Source: SSF53 sp036170535
GTDB taxonomy: Bacteria > Spirochaetota > Leptospiria > Leptospirales > Leptonemataceae
NCBI GenBank assembly: GCA_036170535.1
Contig: JAVHPJ010000183.1
Span: forward strand, 32,102-96,101
Reading direction: 5' to 3'
Length of the DNA: 64,000 bases
Notes under the pieces: model-generated
Seen by the model: the letters and a program-made list of their open reading frames with translations, nothing else
Told to the model about the DNA's origin: nothing
Database searches by the model: none
Part shown: one piece after another, positions 37,482-46,064 of the stretch
Numbering within the stretch: position 1 is the stretch's first letter
How the letters are laid out: each line of letters starts with the position of its first letter
Made by a program: the position numbers and the translations under genes

Positions 37482-40292
37482 ATGAGCCAGATTCGCCCCT
37501 ATAGTTACGAGCGCGCCGCCCGCGCCAGCGCGCTGGACTGGGACCGCTACTCCTTGAAACTCGGCGGGCGCCGGCAGGTTCTGTTTTCCGGCGAATTTCA
37601 CTACTGGCGGGTCCCGGATCGCAGCCGCTGGCGCGAGCTTTTACTGCGCTATCGCATGGGCGGACTGAACTGCGTGCGCATCTATTTTCACTGGGGCTAC
37701 CACTGCCCGCGCGAGGGCGCGGCCGTCTGGACCGGGGCGCGCGACGTGGACTATCTGCTCAAGCTGTGCACCGAACTGGGTCTGTACGTGCTGGCTTCGC
37801 CGGGGCCGTACATTTGCGCTGAGACCAGCGCCGGCGGCTTCCCCGGATGGCTGCTTGAAAAGCGGCGCGTGCGGATTCGCCATCTCAAGGGTCACGGACG
37901 GACAGAGTTTGATCCGGAGTTTCAACGCTATTGCAACGAATGGTTCGCCCAATTTTTCCCGCAGATTGCGCCGCATGAAATCACGCGTAATCCGCGCGGT
38001 TGCGTGCTGGGGGTGCAAATCGAAAACGAACTCATGCAGAACAAGCTCTTCAGCATGAAAATGGATCGCTACATGGAAGAGCTGATGCTGGCCGCGCGAC
38101 GGGCCGGCTCCACGGTTCCTTTTTTTCATAATGATCCGTGGATCGAAGGCTCCTGGGTCCAGGACCGGCCCGGCAAGGCCGTAACCGATCTCTACGGCTA
38201 TGATCGCTACATCATCTGGTGTCCCCGCGAGTATCCCGCAGACCGGCCGCCGATCTGGAAAGAGCGCGACTTTGAACGCGCACTGAAGGGCGAAGAACGC
38301 AAAGCGCGCCAGGCGGGCGGCGCCGCCGCTGCGGGACCGATCCTCATTCCTGAATTACAGGGCGGCTGGTTCAATCAATGGGGTCACGACCACGGCTTTG
38401 ACGAAATCTACGACTACTACGGCGACGACTATCAAAAGACCCTGGCTGACTCGTATCTGATTCAGGGCGTCAATATTCTGTCCTTTTATATGTACTACGG
38501 CGGCACCAACTGGGGAACCCTGGGCGATCCGGACGTGTATACTTCCTACGACTACAGCGCATCGATTCGCGAGTTCGGGTTTCTTTCCGGCCGCCTGGCG
38601 AAACTGCGCAAGTCCGCGTTGTTTTTGCGCAGCTTTGCCGACGAACTTGCCGAAAGCGACGCCGTCGATCTGGATCTGGCCGCGACGCCGTCCGGTCTGG
38701 TCGCGGGGGCGCGCCGCTCCGTGAATGGAACGCGTTTTGTCTTGCTGCGAAACTTCGCAAACAAGTCGGACGATCATTTTGATTTGCGAATTGAACCTGG
38801 CGTGCACCTGCCGTTGCGACTCGGCCGGCGCGCAAGCTTCATTGCGGTCGGTCATTTGCGCCTGAACGACTCGGTAATGCTGGAGATGTCGACTTTGCCT
38901 TTTTTGATGCGCAGCGTCGCTCAGGCCGGCGAGACCTGGGTGCTCGAATTTAACGCGGGCGAATTGCTGTTTCGCGGCGCCGGATTTAAATTGCGCGGGG
39001 ACGGCGCGCTCGTCGAACAGGGCGATCGTGTACGCGTGCAGTACGGCGGGCCGGGCGCAAGCGAGATCGTGCATGCGCCCAGCGGATTTAAACTTACGAT
39101 TGTCGTACTTTCGCCGGAAGATGCGCTCACATTTTCGGCCGATCCAGAAAGCGGTCAGGCCGTCTGGGGCGCTTACGGCGCCGCTTTTGCGCCCGCGAAA
39201 AAATTGGCGCTTGAGCTGCGCGGGGAAAGCGCGGTTTATTATCTGGGACGAGCCAAACCGCGCGGCTTCAAACCGGCGACCCATGCCATTTTAAAAGATC
39301 TCAAACGCTTCGCGCCCAAACTGCAGCCCGTCGACGAAAGCGCGCCGGAGGTCTACGGCTGGGAGCGCCGGCGCGTGGACTGGTCGAACGACGCGGACTG
39401 GAAAGGCGTCGATATTGCCGCGCGTCAGAATCCGCTCGATCACGGCTTTCACTACGGTCACGTGTACTATCGCGTGTTATTCACCGCCCAGGGAGCGCGG
39501 GCGAAACTCAAGCTCAATACGCGCCATCGCGCGCAGATCTGGCTCGACGGTCGCGCCGTCGGCGGACACATCACTTACGGCTACAAGCCCTGGTCGGCCG
39601 GCGCAAAGAACGGTCCCGATCCGGCTTTCCGCGGCGCAAAAACTTATGCGCTGAGCGGACGCCTGGAAGCCAACGAACGTCACGAGTTAATCGTCCTTAC
39701 GGAAAATCTCGGCTACAATCGCGGCCCCTTTGGCATAAACGATTTTCGAAATCCGCGCGGCATTCTGCAGGCGAAACTGAGCGGAGTCGCGCAGGAACGC
39801 TGGTCAATCGGCGGAGTGCGCGCGGGCGTAACGGATCCGGTATTCAACACTACCGCGCTGCCGGGCGAATCCGCCGCGCTGCGTCCGAAAAAAGGCGACG
39901 GCTTCGCCCGTCTGGCCGAAGCGCCCGCGCTCGCGCCGGACGACGGTCTGGTCTGGTTTCGCGCGCGCTTCAAGCTCGCACATAAGCCCCATCTGCATCG
40001 TCCCCTGCGCGCAAAACTCAGCGGTCGCGCCGTCGCTCATATCTTTCTGAACGGAGTCTATTGCGGACGCTACTGGGGCGACTTTGGGCCGCAGACGGAT
40101 TTTTATTTGCCGGAAGGACTCCTGGTAAACGGCGAAAACCAGCTGGCAATTGCCGCTTACGCGGTCGCGGCGAACAGCGGCTTTGGCCTGGCGATTCTGC
40201 CGTATCGAATCCATCGGCAAAGCGGCAATCTCGCGTCGGACGGCGAGGTCTTTCAGTCCGAATCGATCGAGCTCCCGCTCGGCGGTCGCTGA
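37482..40292 (+). CDS. Beta-galactosidase, glycoside hydrolase family 35
   Basis: A 936-residue protein without signal peptide, so probably cytosolic. The GH35 TIM barrel is at the N-terminus: LFSGEFHYWRVP, GPYICAETSAGGFPGWL, the acid/base Glu in GVQIENEL near residue 185 and the nucleophile Glu in LIPELQGGWFNQWG near residue 290, then YMYYGGTNWG. Residues after about 620 form jelly-roll-like domains with HRAQIWLDGRAVGG and VAHIFLNGVYCGRYWG, the sugar-binding beta-sandwiches typical of the family. It should remove terminal beta-galactosyl residues. The 3' end overlaps the convergent kinase gene by 40 bases. Confidence 0.93.
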   Translation: MSQIRPYSYERAARASALDWDRYSLKLGGRRQVLFSGEFHYWRVPDRSRWRELLLRYRMGGLNCVRIYFHWGYHCPREGAAVWTGARDVDYLLKLCTELGLYVLASPGPYICAETSAGGFPGWLLEKRRVRIRHLKGHGRTEFDPEFQRYCNEWFAQFFPQIAPHEITRNPRGCVLGVQIENELMQNKLFSMKMDRYMEELMLAARRAGSTVPFFHNDPWIEGSWVQDRPGKAVTDLYGYDRYIIWCPREYPADRPPIWKERDFERALKGEERKARQAGGAAAAGPILIPELQGGWFNQWGHDHGFDEIYDYYGDDYQKTLADSYLIQGVNILSFYMYYGGTNWGTLGDPDVYTSYDYSASIREFGFLSGRLAKLRKSALFLRSFADELAESDAVDLDLAATPSGLVAGARRSVNGTRFVLLRNFANKSDDHFDLRIEPGVHLPLRLGRRASFIAVGHLRLNDSVMLEMSTLPFLMRSVAQAGETWVLEFNAGELLFRGAGFKLRGDGALVEQGDRVRVQYGGPGASEIVHAPSGFKLTIVVLSPEDALTFSADPESGQAVWGAYGAAFAPAKKLALELRGESAVYYLGRAKPRGFKPATHAILKDLKRFAPKLQPVDESAPEVYGWERRRVDWSNDADWKGVDIAARQNPLDHGFHYGHVYYRVLFTAQGARAKLKLNTRHRAQIWLDGRAVGGHITYGYKPWSAGAKNGPDPAFRGAKTYALSGRLEANERHELIVLTENLGYNRGPFGINDFRNPRGILQAKLSGVAQERWSIGGVRAGVTDPVFNTTALPGESAALRPKKGDGFARLAEAPALAPDDGLVWFRARFKLAHKPHLHRPLRAKLSGRAVAHIFLNGVYCGRYWGDFGPQTDFYLPEGLLVNGENQLAIAAYAVAANSGFGLAILPYRIHRQSGNLASDGEVFQSESIELPLGGR

Positions 40293-41788
40293 GACTCGCG
40301 CAGGGCGTAGCGCGCCTTCCACTGCGCGTATTTTTCGCGCAACGCCAGCGCATCCTCCGCGGGCGCGACAACTTCGTTTGCGGCGAGTTCCGCTGCAAGC
40401 GCACGACGCCCCGCGGCGCCGGCGAAGTACAGGGCGCCCTCAAGCGGCCCGCCCGTTCTGCGCGCGAACACCGGGATCTCCGCGAGCGCCGCGACGAGAC
40501 TGGCCGGACCGCGCGCGAGGGCGAAACTACCGGAAAGCGCAATGCTCTCTGGCGTCCGTTCAAACGCCGCGCTCACGCCCAGTTCCATCAGACGCCACGC
40601 GGCGAACACAAGCGACTCGCCCAGGGCCGCCAGGGCCTCGCCAGCATCCAGGCGCCCAGGATCAAACGGCGCCCCGGCGCCATCATAAAAGCCGGCGGGC
40701 GTCGGCGCCGAAAGTCCGACGTCGCGCTCGGCGAATACATAGGGGGCGACGAACAAATCACGACGCGCCGGCGCAACAGCCAGCCGCTCCGCCGCCGCCC
40801 CCGCGGGATCGGCATGCAGGCGCGCGCCGGCTGCAAGCAGCGCCTCGCCGCCATTGTTGCTCGCGAGGCCAATCAGAAAGAGCTCTCGACTGAGGGGATA
40901 ACAGAAGTGCGGCGCGGCCGAACGCGGCGCCGCAGGCAAGGCCAGCCGCGCGGCGGAGCTGGTGCCGATGCTGAGACTCGCAGCGCCTGGCGCCGGGCCC
41001 GCCGTTCCCAGATGCGCGAGGCCGCCGTCCGCGCCGCCAGCGATCCAGACGGCGTCGCCCGCGGCGTCGCACAACTCACGGTCAGGCGAACTTATCAAAC
41101 CCGGACCCGCCCCGCCCGGGCCCCTGCCCGCTGCGCCCAATTCGGCTTCGCAGTCGACAAGGGTCGGCAAATTCGTGCGCGCAATGCCCGCCGCCGCCAG
41201 CGCGCCCGCATCCCATTCGCCGTCACGCAACGAGTACAGTCCGCTGGCTGCAGCGAGCGCGCGGTCTTCGCAGAGCCAGCCGCAGGCGCGCAAGAAAAAA
41301 TACGACTTATGCGAGAGCAAGAGTTCGTCGGCGCGCTCACTGACGCCGGCGCGGCGCGCTTCGAGCAGACGAAAATACGGCAGCCCCGGCGAAACCAGAC
41401 AGCCCGAGCGTGCGCGAAACTCACGCTGCTCTGCGGCGCTCATGGCGCGACACGCAGCCATTGCGCGCGAATCGGACCAGAGCGAAAAATTCGACCGGGC
41501 GCGTCCGTCGCGTCCGGCGCGAAGCAGGCCGTGCATTTGCGCGCCAACGACAATGCGATCGCAGGGCCCGGCGCGGAGCGCCGCCAGCAACGTCGAGCGC
41601 GCAGCCTGGTAAAATTCCTCGGGGTCCTGCTCGACCCGGCCGTCCGGTCCGCGCAGAATCCTGAGCGGGCGCTGCGCCTCGCAGGTTTTTTTGATTTTAT
41701 CGCCGGAGCAATCAAAGTGCGCGGCGCGCACCCCGCTGGTGCCGCAATCGAGACTGACTATGCGCATGGGAACAGTGTTGCGCTGCAT
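40253..41788 (-). CDS. FGGY-family carbohydrate kinase, xylulokinase-like
   Basis: Up to 511 residues. The N-terminal phosphate motif VSLDCGTSGVRAAHFD, substrate-site GAQMHGLLRA and SLWSDSRAMA, and the catalytic Asp in GGADGGLAHLG near residue 245 are FGGY kinase hallmarks; SIGTSSAAR is the second ATP-binding block. The segment pattern is nearest to xylulokinase (XylB), but the adjacent 6-phosphogluconate dehydrogenase makes gluconate an alternative substrate. The ATG at 41788 has GAGGG eleven bases upstream; the ATG at 41767 begins the conserved fold without a visible ribosome binding site. It follows the dehydrogenase gene by 15 bases. Confidence 0.85.
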   Translation of the reverse strand: MQRNTVPMRIVSLDCGTSGVRAAHFDCSGDKIKKTCEAQRPLRILRGPDGRVEQDPEEFYQAARSTLLAALRAGPCDRIVVGAQMHGLLRAGRDGRARSNFSLWSDSRAMAACRAMSAAEQREFRARSGCLVSPGLPYFRLLEARRAGVSERADELLLSHKSYFFLRACGWLCEDRALAAASGLYSLRDGEWDAGALAAAGIARTNLPTLVDCEAELGAAGRGPGGAGPGLISSPDRELCDAAGDAVWIAGGADGGLAHLGTAGPAPGAASLSIGTSSAARLALPAAPRSAAPHFCYPLSRELFLIGLASNNGGEALLAAGARLHADPAGAAAERLAVAPARRDLFVAPYVFAERDVGLSAPTPAGFYDGAGAPFDPGRLDAGEALAALGESLVFAAWRLMELGVSAAFERTPESIALSGSFALARGPASLVAALAEIPVFARRTGGPLEGALYFAGAAGRRALAAELAANEVVAPAEDALALREKYAQWKARYALRESQRPPSGSSIDSD

Positions 41789-41803
41789 TTTCGCGCGCTG
41801 CCC

Positions 41804-42712
41804 TCAAGCTTCGCCGCGCATGTCGTGCTGCCCGAAAACATTGCGTATCGCTGCAATCACCTGACCGGCGAAGGTCGGATTTTTTTGGGAGGCCGCGCGC
41901 GCCGCAAGCGCGGCGTCCAGCGCCGGAACTTCCGTCTGGGCGCGATCGGCGATGGCGCGCGCCCAGCGACCGGTTTCGCCGCCGCCAATGCGACCTGACA
42001 CTTCCGTGCGCTGCAGAAGATCCAGGGCCGCACGGGCGTCGCGCAGAAGGCGCGATTCGATGATGCTGCCGTGATTCCAGACATCGACGAGTTTTGCGAG
42101 ATCCACTGCGGCGCCCTCGCTGGCGGCGAGCGCCTGGATCGTATGCAGCCCCTCGCCGATCGCCTGGAGCGCTGCGTATTCGATTCCGTTGTGCACGGCC
42201 TTAACCAGGTGCCCCCAGCCCGGCGGACCGGCGTGACAGTAGCCGCCCGGGCAGGCGATGGCGGCGAAAAACGGTTCCAGCTCGCGATACTCCGACGCTT
42301 CGCAACCCACGGTGAGGCACGGGCCCGAACGCGCCCCGCTCACGCCGCCGGACATGCCGACGTCAAAAAAAATCAAGCCGCGCGCGGAAAGCTCCGTTCG
42401 CCGCCGCCGCGAATCCTCGTAGTTCGAGTTGCCAAAATCAAACACGCGATCGCCGGGCTCGAGCGCCGGCGTCACTGCAGCCAGCGCGCTGTCGACCGCC
42501 GCGCCGGCCGGCGTGAGCAGCAGGATATTGCGCGGTCCGGCGAGCCCCGCCGCAGCCCGGGCCGGATCATCGCAGACCTCGATGCCGTGCGAAAGCGCCA
42601 GCGCGCGGCGCGACGCATCCAGATCAAAGCCAAGGGGGTGCAGCTCGCGTTCGCGCATGCGCTCGCACAGCGGCAAACCCATTCGACCCAGTCCCAACAC
42701 CAGCGCCTGCAT
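41804..42712 (-). CDS. gnd: 6-phosphogluconate dehydrogenase (decarboxylating), short form
   Basis: A 302-residue enzyme of the short, GndA-type 6-phosphogluconate dehydrogenases (about 300 residues versus 470 for the usual type). The NADP-binding fold has GLGRMGLPLCERM at the N-terminus and FDFGNSNYEDS for the substrate site; FFDVGMSGGVSGA is the substrate-binding block, and HLVKAVHNGIEYAALQ carries the catalytic Lys and neighbours. It converts 6-phosphogluconate to ribulose 5-phosphate and CO2. The ATG at 42712 has a strong GGGAGG upstream. The gene stands between a cyclase-family hydrolase and an FGGY kinase on the same strand. Confidence 0.92.
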   Translation of the reverse strand: MQALVLGLGRMGLPLCERMRERELHPLGFDLDASRRALALSHGIEVCDDPARAAAGLAGPRNILLLTPAGAAVDSALAAVTPALEPGDRVFDFGNSNYEDSRRRRTELSARGLIFFDVGMSGGVSGARSGPCLTVGCEASEYRELEPFFAAIACPGGYCHAGPPGWGHLVKAVHNGIEYAALQAIGEGLHTIQALAASEGAAVDLAKLVDVWNHGSIIESRLLRDARAALDLLQRTEVSGRIGGGETGRWARAIADRAQTEVPALDAALAARAASQKNPTFAGQVIAAIRNVFGQHDMRGEA

Positions 42713-42740
42713 TCCGTGCCCTCCCGTTTCCGGCCGTCGT

Positions 42741-43373
42741 TCAGCCAAAAAAGCGGTAATCCCGCGGAAACAAAAACGCGCGCGTGGGCGAGGCCTCCGC
42801 GCCGGGCATTTTGAGCGGAACCGCGACGAGAAAATAATCGCCTGCGGGGACCTCGCGCAGGTTCAGGCCTTCGAGAATCACGACGTCCCGACCCAGCAAT
42901 ATGTTGTGCACGGTTCCGTCTCCCAGAAAGGCCTCAATGGAGAGATAGTCCGTGCCAATCAATCGTACGCCGCGCTCGACCAGATACTCCGCCCCGTCCG
43001 CCGCCAGGCCAATGAACGCTTCATCAAAGCTCGGATTGCGCCAGCGCTCGGAGTTGGCGGTTTTGAAAATCACGCGCACCGCGCCGTCCAGATCGAGTCC
43101 CTCCAGCTCGCGCCGCGTAATGCGTTCCGGATCGCGGATCTCCACAACCCGGACCGGGCCCAGATAGTCTTCGAGCGGAATCTCATCGAGCTTTTTGCCC
43201 GTGGGAATAAAGTGATAGGGCGCATCCAGATGCGTGCCGCAGTGCAAGCCCATGGAGATTTCAGAAACGCAGACGTCGCCGCGGTGCGATTTTTCTATTG
43301 AAAAGCCCTTTTCGCCCGGCCAGTGTGGCAATTCGGGAGTTAAGTCGATCGAAATGTCGTATACCTTTTGCAT
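42741..43373 (-). CDS. Cyclase-family metal-dependent hydrolase (kynurenine formamidase-like)
   Basis: A 210-residue protein with the cyclase-family metal motif HCGTHLDAPYHF (HxGTHxDxPxHF) near residue 44 and GTDYLSIEAF near residue 145. Known members include kynurenine formamidase and isatin hydrolase; other members have unknown substrates. The start is supported by AGGAG about ten bases upstream. It is the first gene of a leftward three-gene unit with gnd and the FGGY kinase; there are no tryptophan-degradation genes around, so a role in sugar-acid or lactone metabolism is as likely as kynurenine formamidase (inference). Confidence 0.85.
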   Translation of the reverse strand: MQKVYDISIDLTPELPHWPGEKGFSIEKSHRGDVCVSEISMGLHCGTHLDAPYHFIPTGKKLDEIPLEDYLGPVRVVEIRDPERITRRELEGLDLDGAVRVIFKTANSERWRNPSFDEAFIGLAADGAEYLVERGVRLIGTDYLSIEAFLGDGTVHNILLGRDVVILEGLNLREVPAGDYFLVAVPLKMPGAEASPTRAFLFPRDYRFFG

Positions 43374-43481
43374 TGAGCCGCACGTCTCCTGGGAACCGCC
43401 AGCGCATTCGCCAGCGGAATTCCGGTTTGGCCTCCGCCCGGGAGAGACGCGAGCAAAAAACGCGCACTTTTGAGATCGAAC

Positions 43482-44657
43482 ATGCAGACCCGGCGAACCA
43501 CGCGCAACGACCCGCGCATTTCCTTTTTAATTCCAATCCCGCCCGGCGGCGATCTGGAGAACAGCCTCGCTTCCATCCGACGCCAGCACTACAATCCGGA
43601 CCGGATTGAGGTCGTCGTCTGCATCGGCCGCCACCGCTCCGTGCAGCGTAACGAAGGGCTGCAACGCGCAAGCGGCGAAGTTATCTTCTTTCTGGATAAC
43701 GACGTGGTGATCCCGGACCCGGACTACGTGCGTAAACACCTGGTGCAGTACGCCGCCGATCCCGCCGTCGCATCGGTCGGCGGCCCTTCGCTTACGCCGA
43801 CCGATGACTCCGTCTTGCAGCGCGCATTCGGACAGATTTTTCAATCGTACTTTGCAACCACCTCGATTCGCGCGCGGTACATGCGCATCGGGGAGCGGCG
43901 CGACTCAAACGAACGCGAGTTAATCCTGTGCAACCAGAGCATGCGGACCTCCGCCGTGCGTCGCGCCGGCGGATTTAACACCCATTTCCATTCCGGCAAC
44001 GAAGAGAACGAGCTGGTCAATCGCCTGCTGGAAAACGGCGGTCGCGTCATCTACGATCCGGACATCTACGTCTATCGCAGTCAGCGTCACAACCTGCTCG
44101 AGTTCATCAAGCAAATCGGCAAATACGGCAAAAGTCGCATAGAGCACTTCCTGATTAAGCCAAACGCACTCGAATTGCCGTTTTTTGCGCCGCTCGCTTT
44201 CTTGCTCTATGCGGCAAGTCTGCCGATCGCGGTGTTTCTGCCTGTGCCGACTTTGTGGAAAGCGATCTATGCGGTCCCGGGTCTGCTGCACGCGTTGTTG
44301 TCGGCAGTCTCTGCAATCGGCGCCTATCGCCGTTGCCGCGAGTTCGGCGTCAGCGCACTGACCTTTTTGCTCTACCCGATTCACCACTGCTCCTACGGGC
44401 TCGGCATGTTGTACGGCCTGTTTCGTTATGGCGTGTTTCAGGGCATTTTTCACGAACCGGAACGCTTCACAGTCGATGTGCGCGTCTACGCCCTCAAAAA
44501 AGCGAATCCGCGTCCGGAATCCACGGCCGGTCTGCCGGAGCCGGGCGCGGCGAAACCTTCGCTGCTTGCGCGCCGCGCAGCGCACCAGGCGACGCGCAAA
44601 GCGTCGGCGAAAAAACCGACGGCCGCAAACACCGGCGCGCGCAAGCACGCGCGCTGA
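43482..44657 (+). CDS. Glycosyltransferase family 2, membrane-associated
   Basis: About 391 residues. The GT-A fold occupies the first ~210: ISFLIPIPPGGDL with the nucleotide-sugar site, FFLDNDVVIPDP containing the metal-binding DxD-like DND, and GGFNTHFHSGNEENELVNRL as the acceptor-site ED-like region. Three or four membrane segments follow (about 235-360), then a basic Ala/Lys/Arg tail that is probably disordered. It likely transfers a sugar to a lipid-linked or surface glycan. A TTG four codons upstream is an alternative start. The gene is convergent with the radical SAM gene. Confidence 0.85.
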   Translation: MQTRRTTRNDPRISFLIPIPPGGDLENSLASIRRQHYNPDRIEVVVCIGRHRSVQRNEGLQRASGEVIFFLDNDVVIPDPDYVRKHLVQYAADPAVASVGGPSLTPTDDSVLQRAFGQIFQSYFATTSIRARYMRIGERRDSNERELILCNQSMRTSAVRRAGGFNTHFHSGNEENELVNRLLENGGRVIYDPDIYVYRSQRHNLLEFIKQIGKYGKSRIEHFLIKPNALELPFFAPLAFLLYAASLPIAVFLPVPTLWKAIYAVPGLLHALLSAVSAIGAYRRCREFGVSALTFLLYPIHHCSYGLGMLYGLFRYGVFQGIFHEPERFTVDVRVYALKKANPRPESTAGLPEPGAAKPSLLARRAAHQATRKASAKKPTAANTGARKHAR

Positions 44658-44688
44658 ATGCTTCAAAGGGCCGGAGTACCCGCGCCGC

Positions 44689-45897
44689 TTATTTAACTGC
44701 GGGTTCGCGCGTCGATGTTTCCGTGTGTTCGTGCGGCAGCGCGAGCCCGCTTTCGAGCGGCGCCGGAGAAACGTCGCTTGCGGGCCGCTCACCGGCGGGC
44801 TTGCCGGCGAAGATGTGCTTTAGTTTGCGCACGGCGGCGCCGGCGGCGATCTGCGTGAAAAGTTTCGGGTTAAAGGCGGTGTTGCAGTGCACGTTGCATT
44901 CATGCGTGCAAAAACACTTTGTATCCACGATCCAATCGGCGATTTCCTTATTGCGCTGACTCATCCACAGCTTGCGGAAGTCCATATCGAAATCGCGGAT
45001 GTTGCCGATTTTTTTGGAACTGTCCAGCATCTCGCAGGGATAGATGTCGCCGTTCGGATACATGACGCCCGCAATCTGCGAAGCGTAGCAGATGGTCTGG
45101 AAGGCCTGATCCTCGTACGTTTTGAGCACCATGTCGTATTTTTTGTACGACATGGCGGCGAGGAATTCGTCGTAGCCGGGCATGGCCGTGTTTTCCAGGT
45201 CCTGTTGCACGCGCTTTGTGATCGAGCGAAACTTCTCAAGATTGATATTCTTGACCAGGGGATCTTTGGGCGTTCCGCGAATCAGGTTAATGGATATGTT
45301 ATCCGGGCCCTGGGCCTTCAGATATTCATAGAGATCGTGGATGGTGTCCTCGTTCGTCTGCGTGAAGGTGCACACGAAGCCGGTGCGCAGGTTTTTGTAC
45401 TTCTTTTTAAGACCTTTCATATGGTGAAAGGTGCGCATGACATTGGTGAACGACTTATTTGAACCGCGAATCCGGTTGTGCTCCGGCTCGAGTCCGTCAA
45501 TCGAGAAGTTCAGTACAATCGTCGTATCCGGGCAGAGTTCCAGCATGCGCGATGCGATCTCTTCGGTCGGCTTCAAGAATGTTCCGTTGGTCGGAATGCT
45601 GAGGTACTTAATCTGGCAATTGCGATAAAATGCGTGCGTAACTTCTGCAAGATCCTTGCGCATGAAGGGTTCGCCGCCGCTGTAAAGCAGCACCGGAAAG
45701 GGCGCCATTGACGCCGTCATCCGTTCAATTTCATCCAGGGTGAGTTCCTGGGTGGGCTGGTTCAGTTCCGCGCTGTAAAAACAATGCTCGCAGAACAGGT
45801 TGCACCGATTGGTTACAAACCAGGTCATGTAGAGCGGCATGCTGTTCTTTTTGTGGACCAGCTTGGGCAGATAGCGAATCATCTCGGCTTTGGACAT
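44689..45897 (-). CDS. Radical SAM protein with SPASM domain
   Basis: A 402-residue enzyme. The radical SAM cluster motif is CNLFCEHC near residue 32 (CxxxCxxC), followed by LLYSGGEPFMRKDL (the SAM-binding GGEP) and LNFSIDGLEPEHN. The C-terminal SPASM region has CYASQIAGVMYPNGDIYPC, and then CFCTHECNVHC, giving the Cys set for auxiliary Fe-S clusters. SPASM enzymes modify peptides or other substrates; no precursor peptide gene is visible nearby, and the neighbours are glycosyltransferases. The start is supported by GGAG six bases upstream. The last 50 residues are low-complexity. Confidence 0.9.
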   Translation of the reverse strand: MSKAEMIRYLPKLVHKKNSMPLYMTWFVTNRCNLFCEHCFYSAELNQPTQELTLDEIERMTASMAPFPVLLYSGGEPFMRKDLAEVTHAFYRNCQIKYLSIPTNGTFLKPTEEIASRMLELCPDTTIVLNFSIDGLEPEHNRIRGSNKSFTNVMRTFHHMKGLKKKYKNLRTGFVCTFTQTNEDTIHDLYEYLKAQGPDNISINLIRGTPKDPLVKNINLEKFRSITKRVQQDLENTAMPGYDEFLAAMSYKKYDMVLKTYEDQAFQTICYASQIAGVMYPNGDIYPCEMLDSSKKIGNIRDFDMDFRKLWMSQRNKEIADWIVDTKCFCTHECNVHCNTAFNPKLFTQIAAGAAVRKLKHIFAGKPAGERPASDVSPAPLESGLALPHEHTETSTREPAVK

Positions 45898-46064
45898 GTC
45901 TTACTCCAGAGTCGGACGCCGGTAAAGTCGTACTGGGGCGGCGGAAAGCGCTCCAAACAAACTTACGACGGCCTGCCGGGAAAGAAAACGGATCGGGCGA
46001 ACCCTGTCGACAAGAAAGATTGGCGGTCCGAAGCCTCCGCCAGGCTCGCCGTCCGCGCGAGCGC

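Noticed and set aside
40061..41998. 645-codon open frame antisense to the FGGY kinase
   Set aside because: Arg/Gly/Ala composition of antisense type; the kinase, galactosidase and gnd genes account for the whole region.
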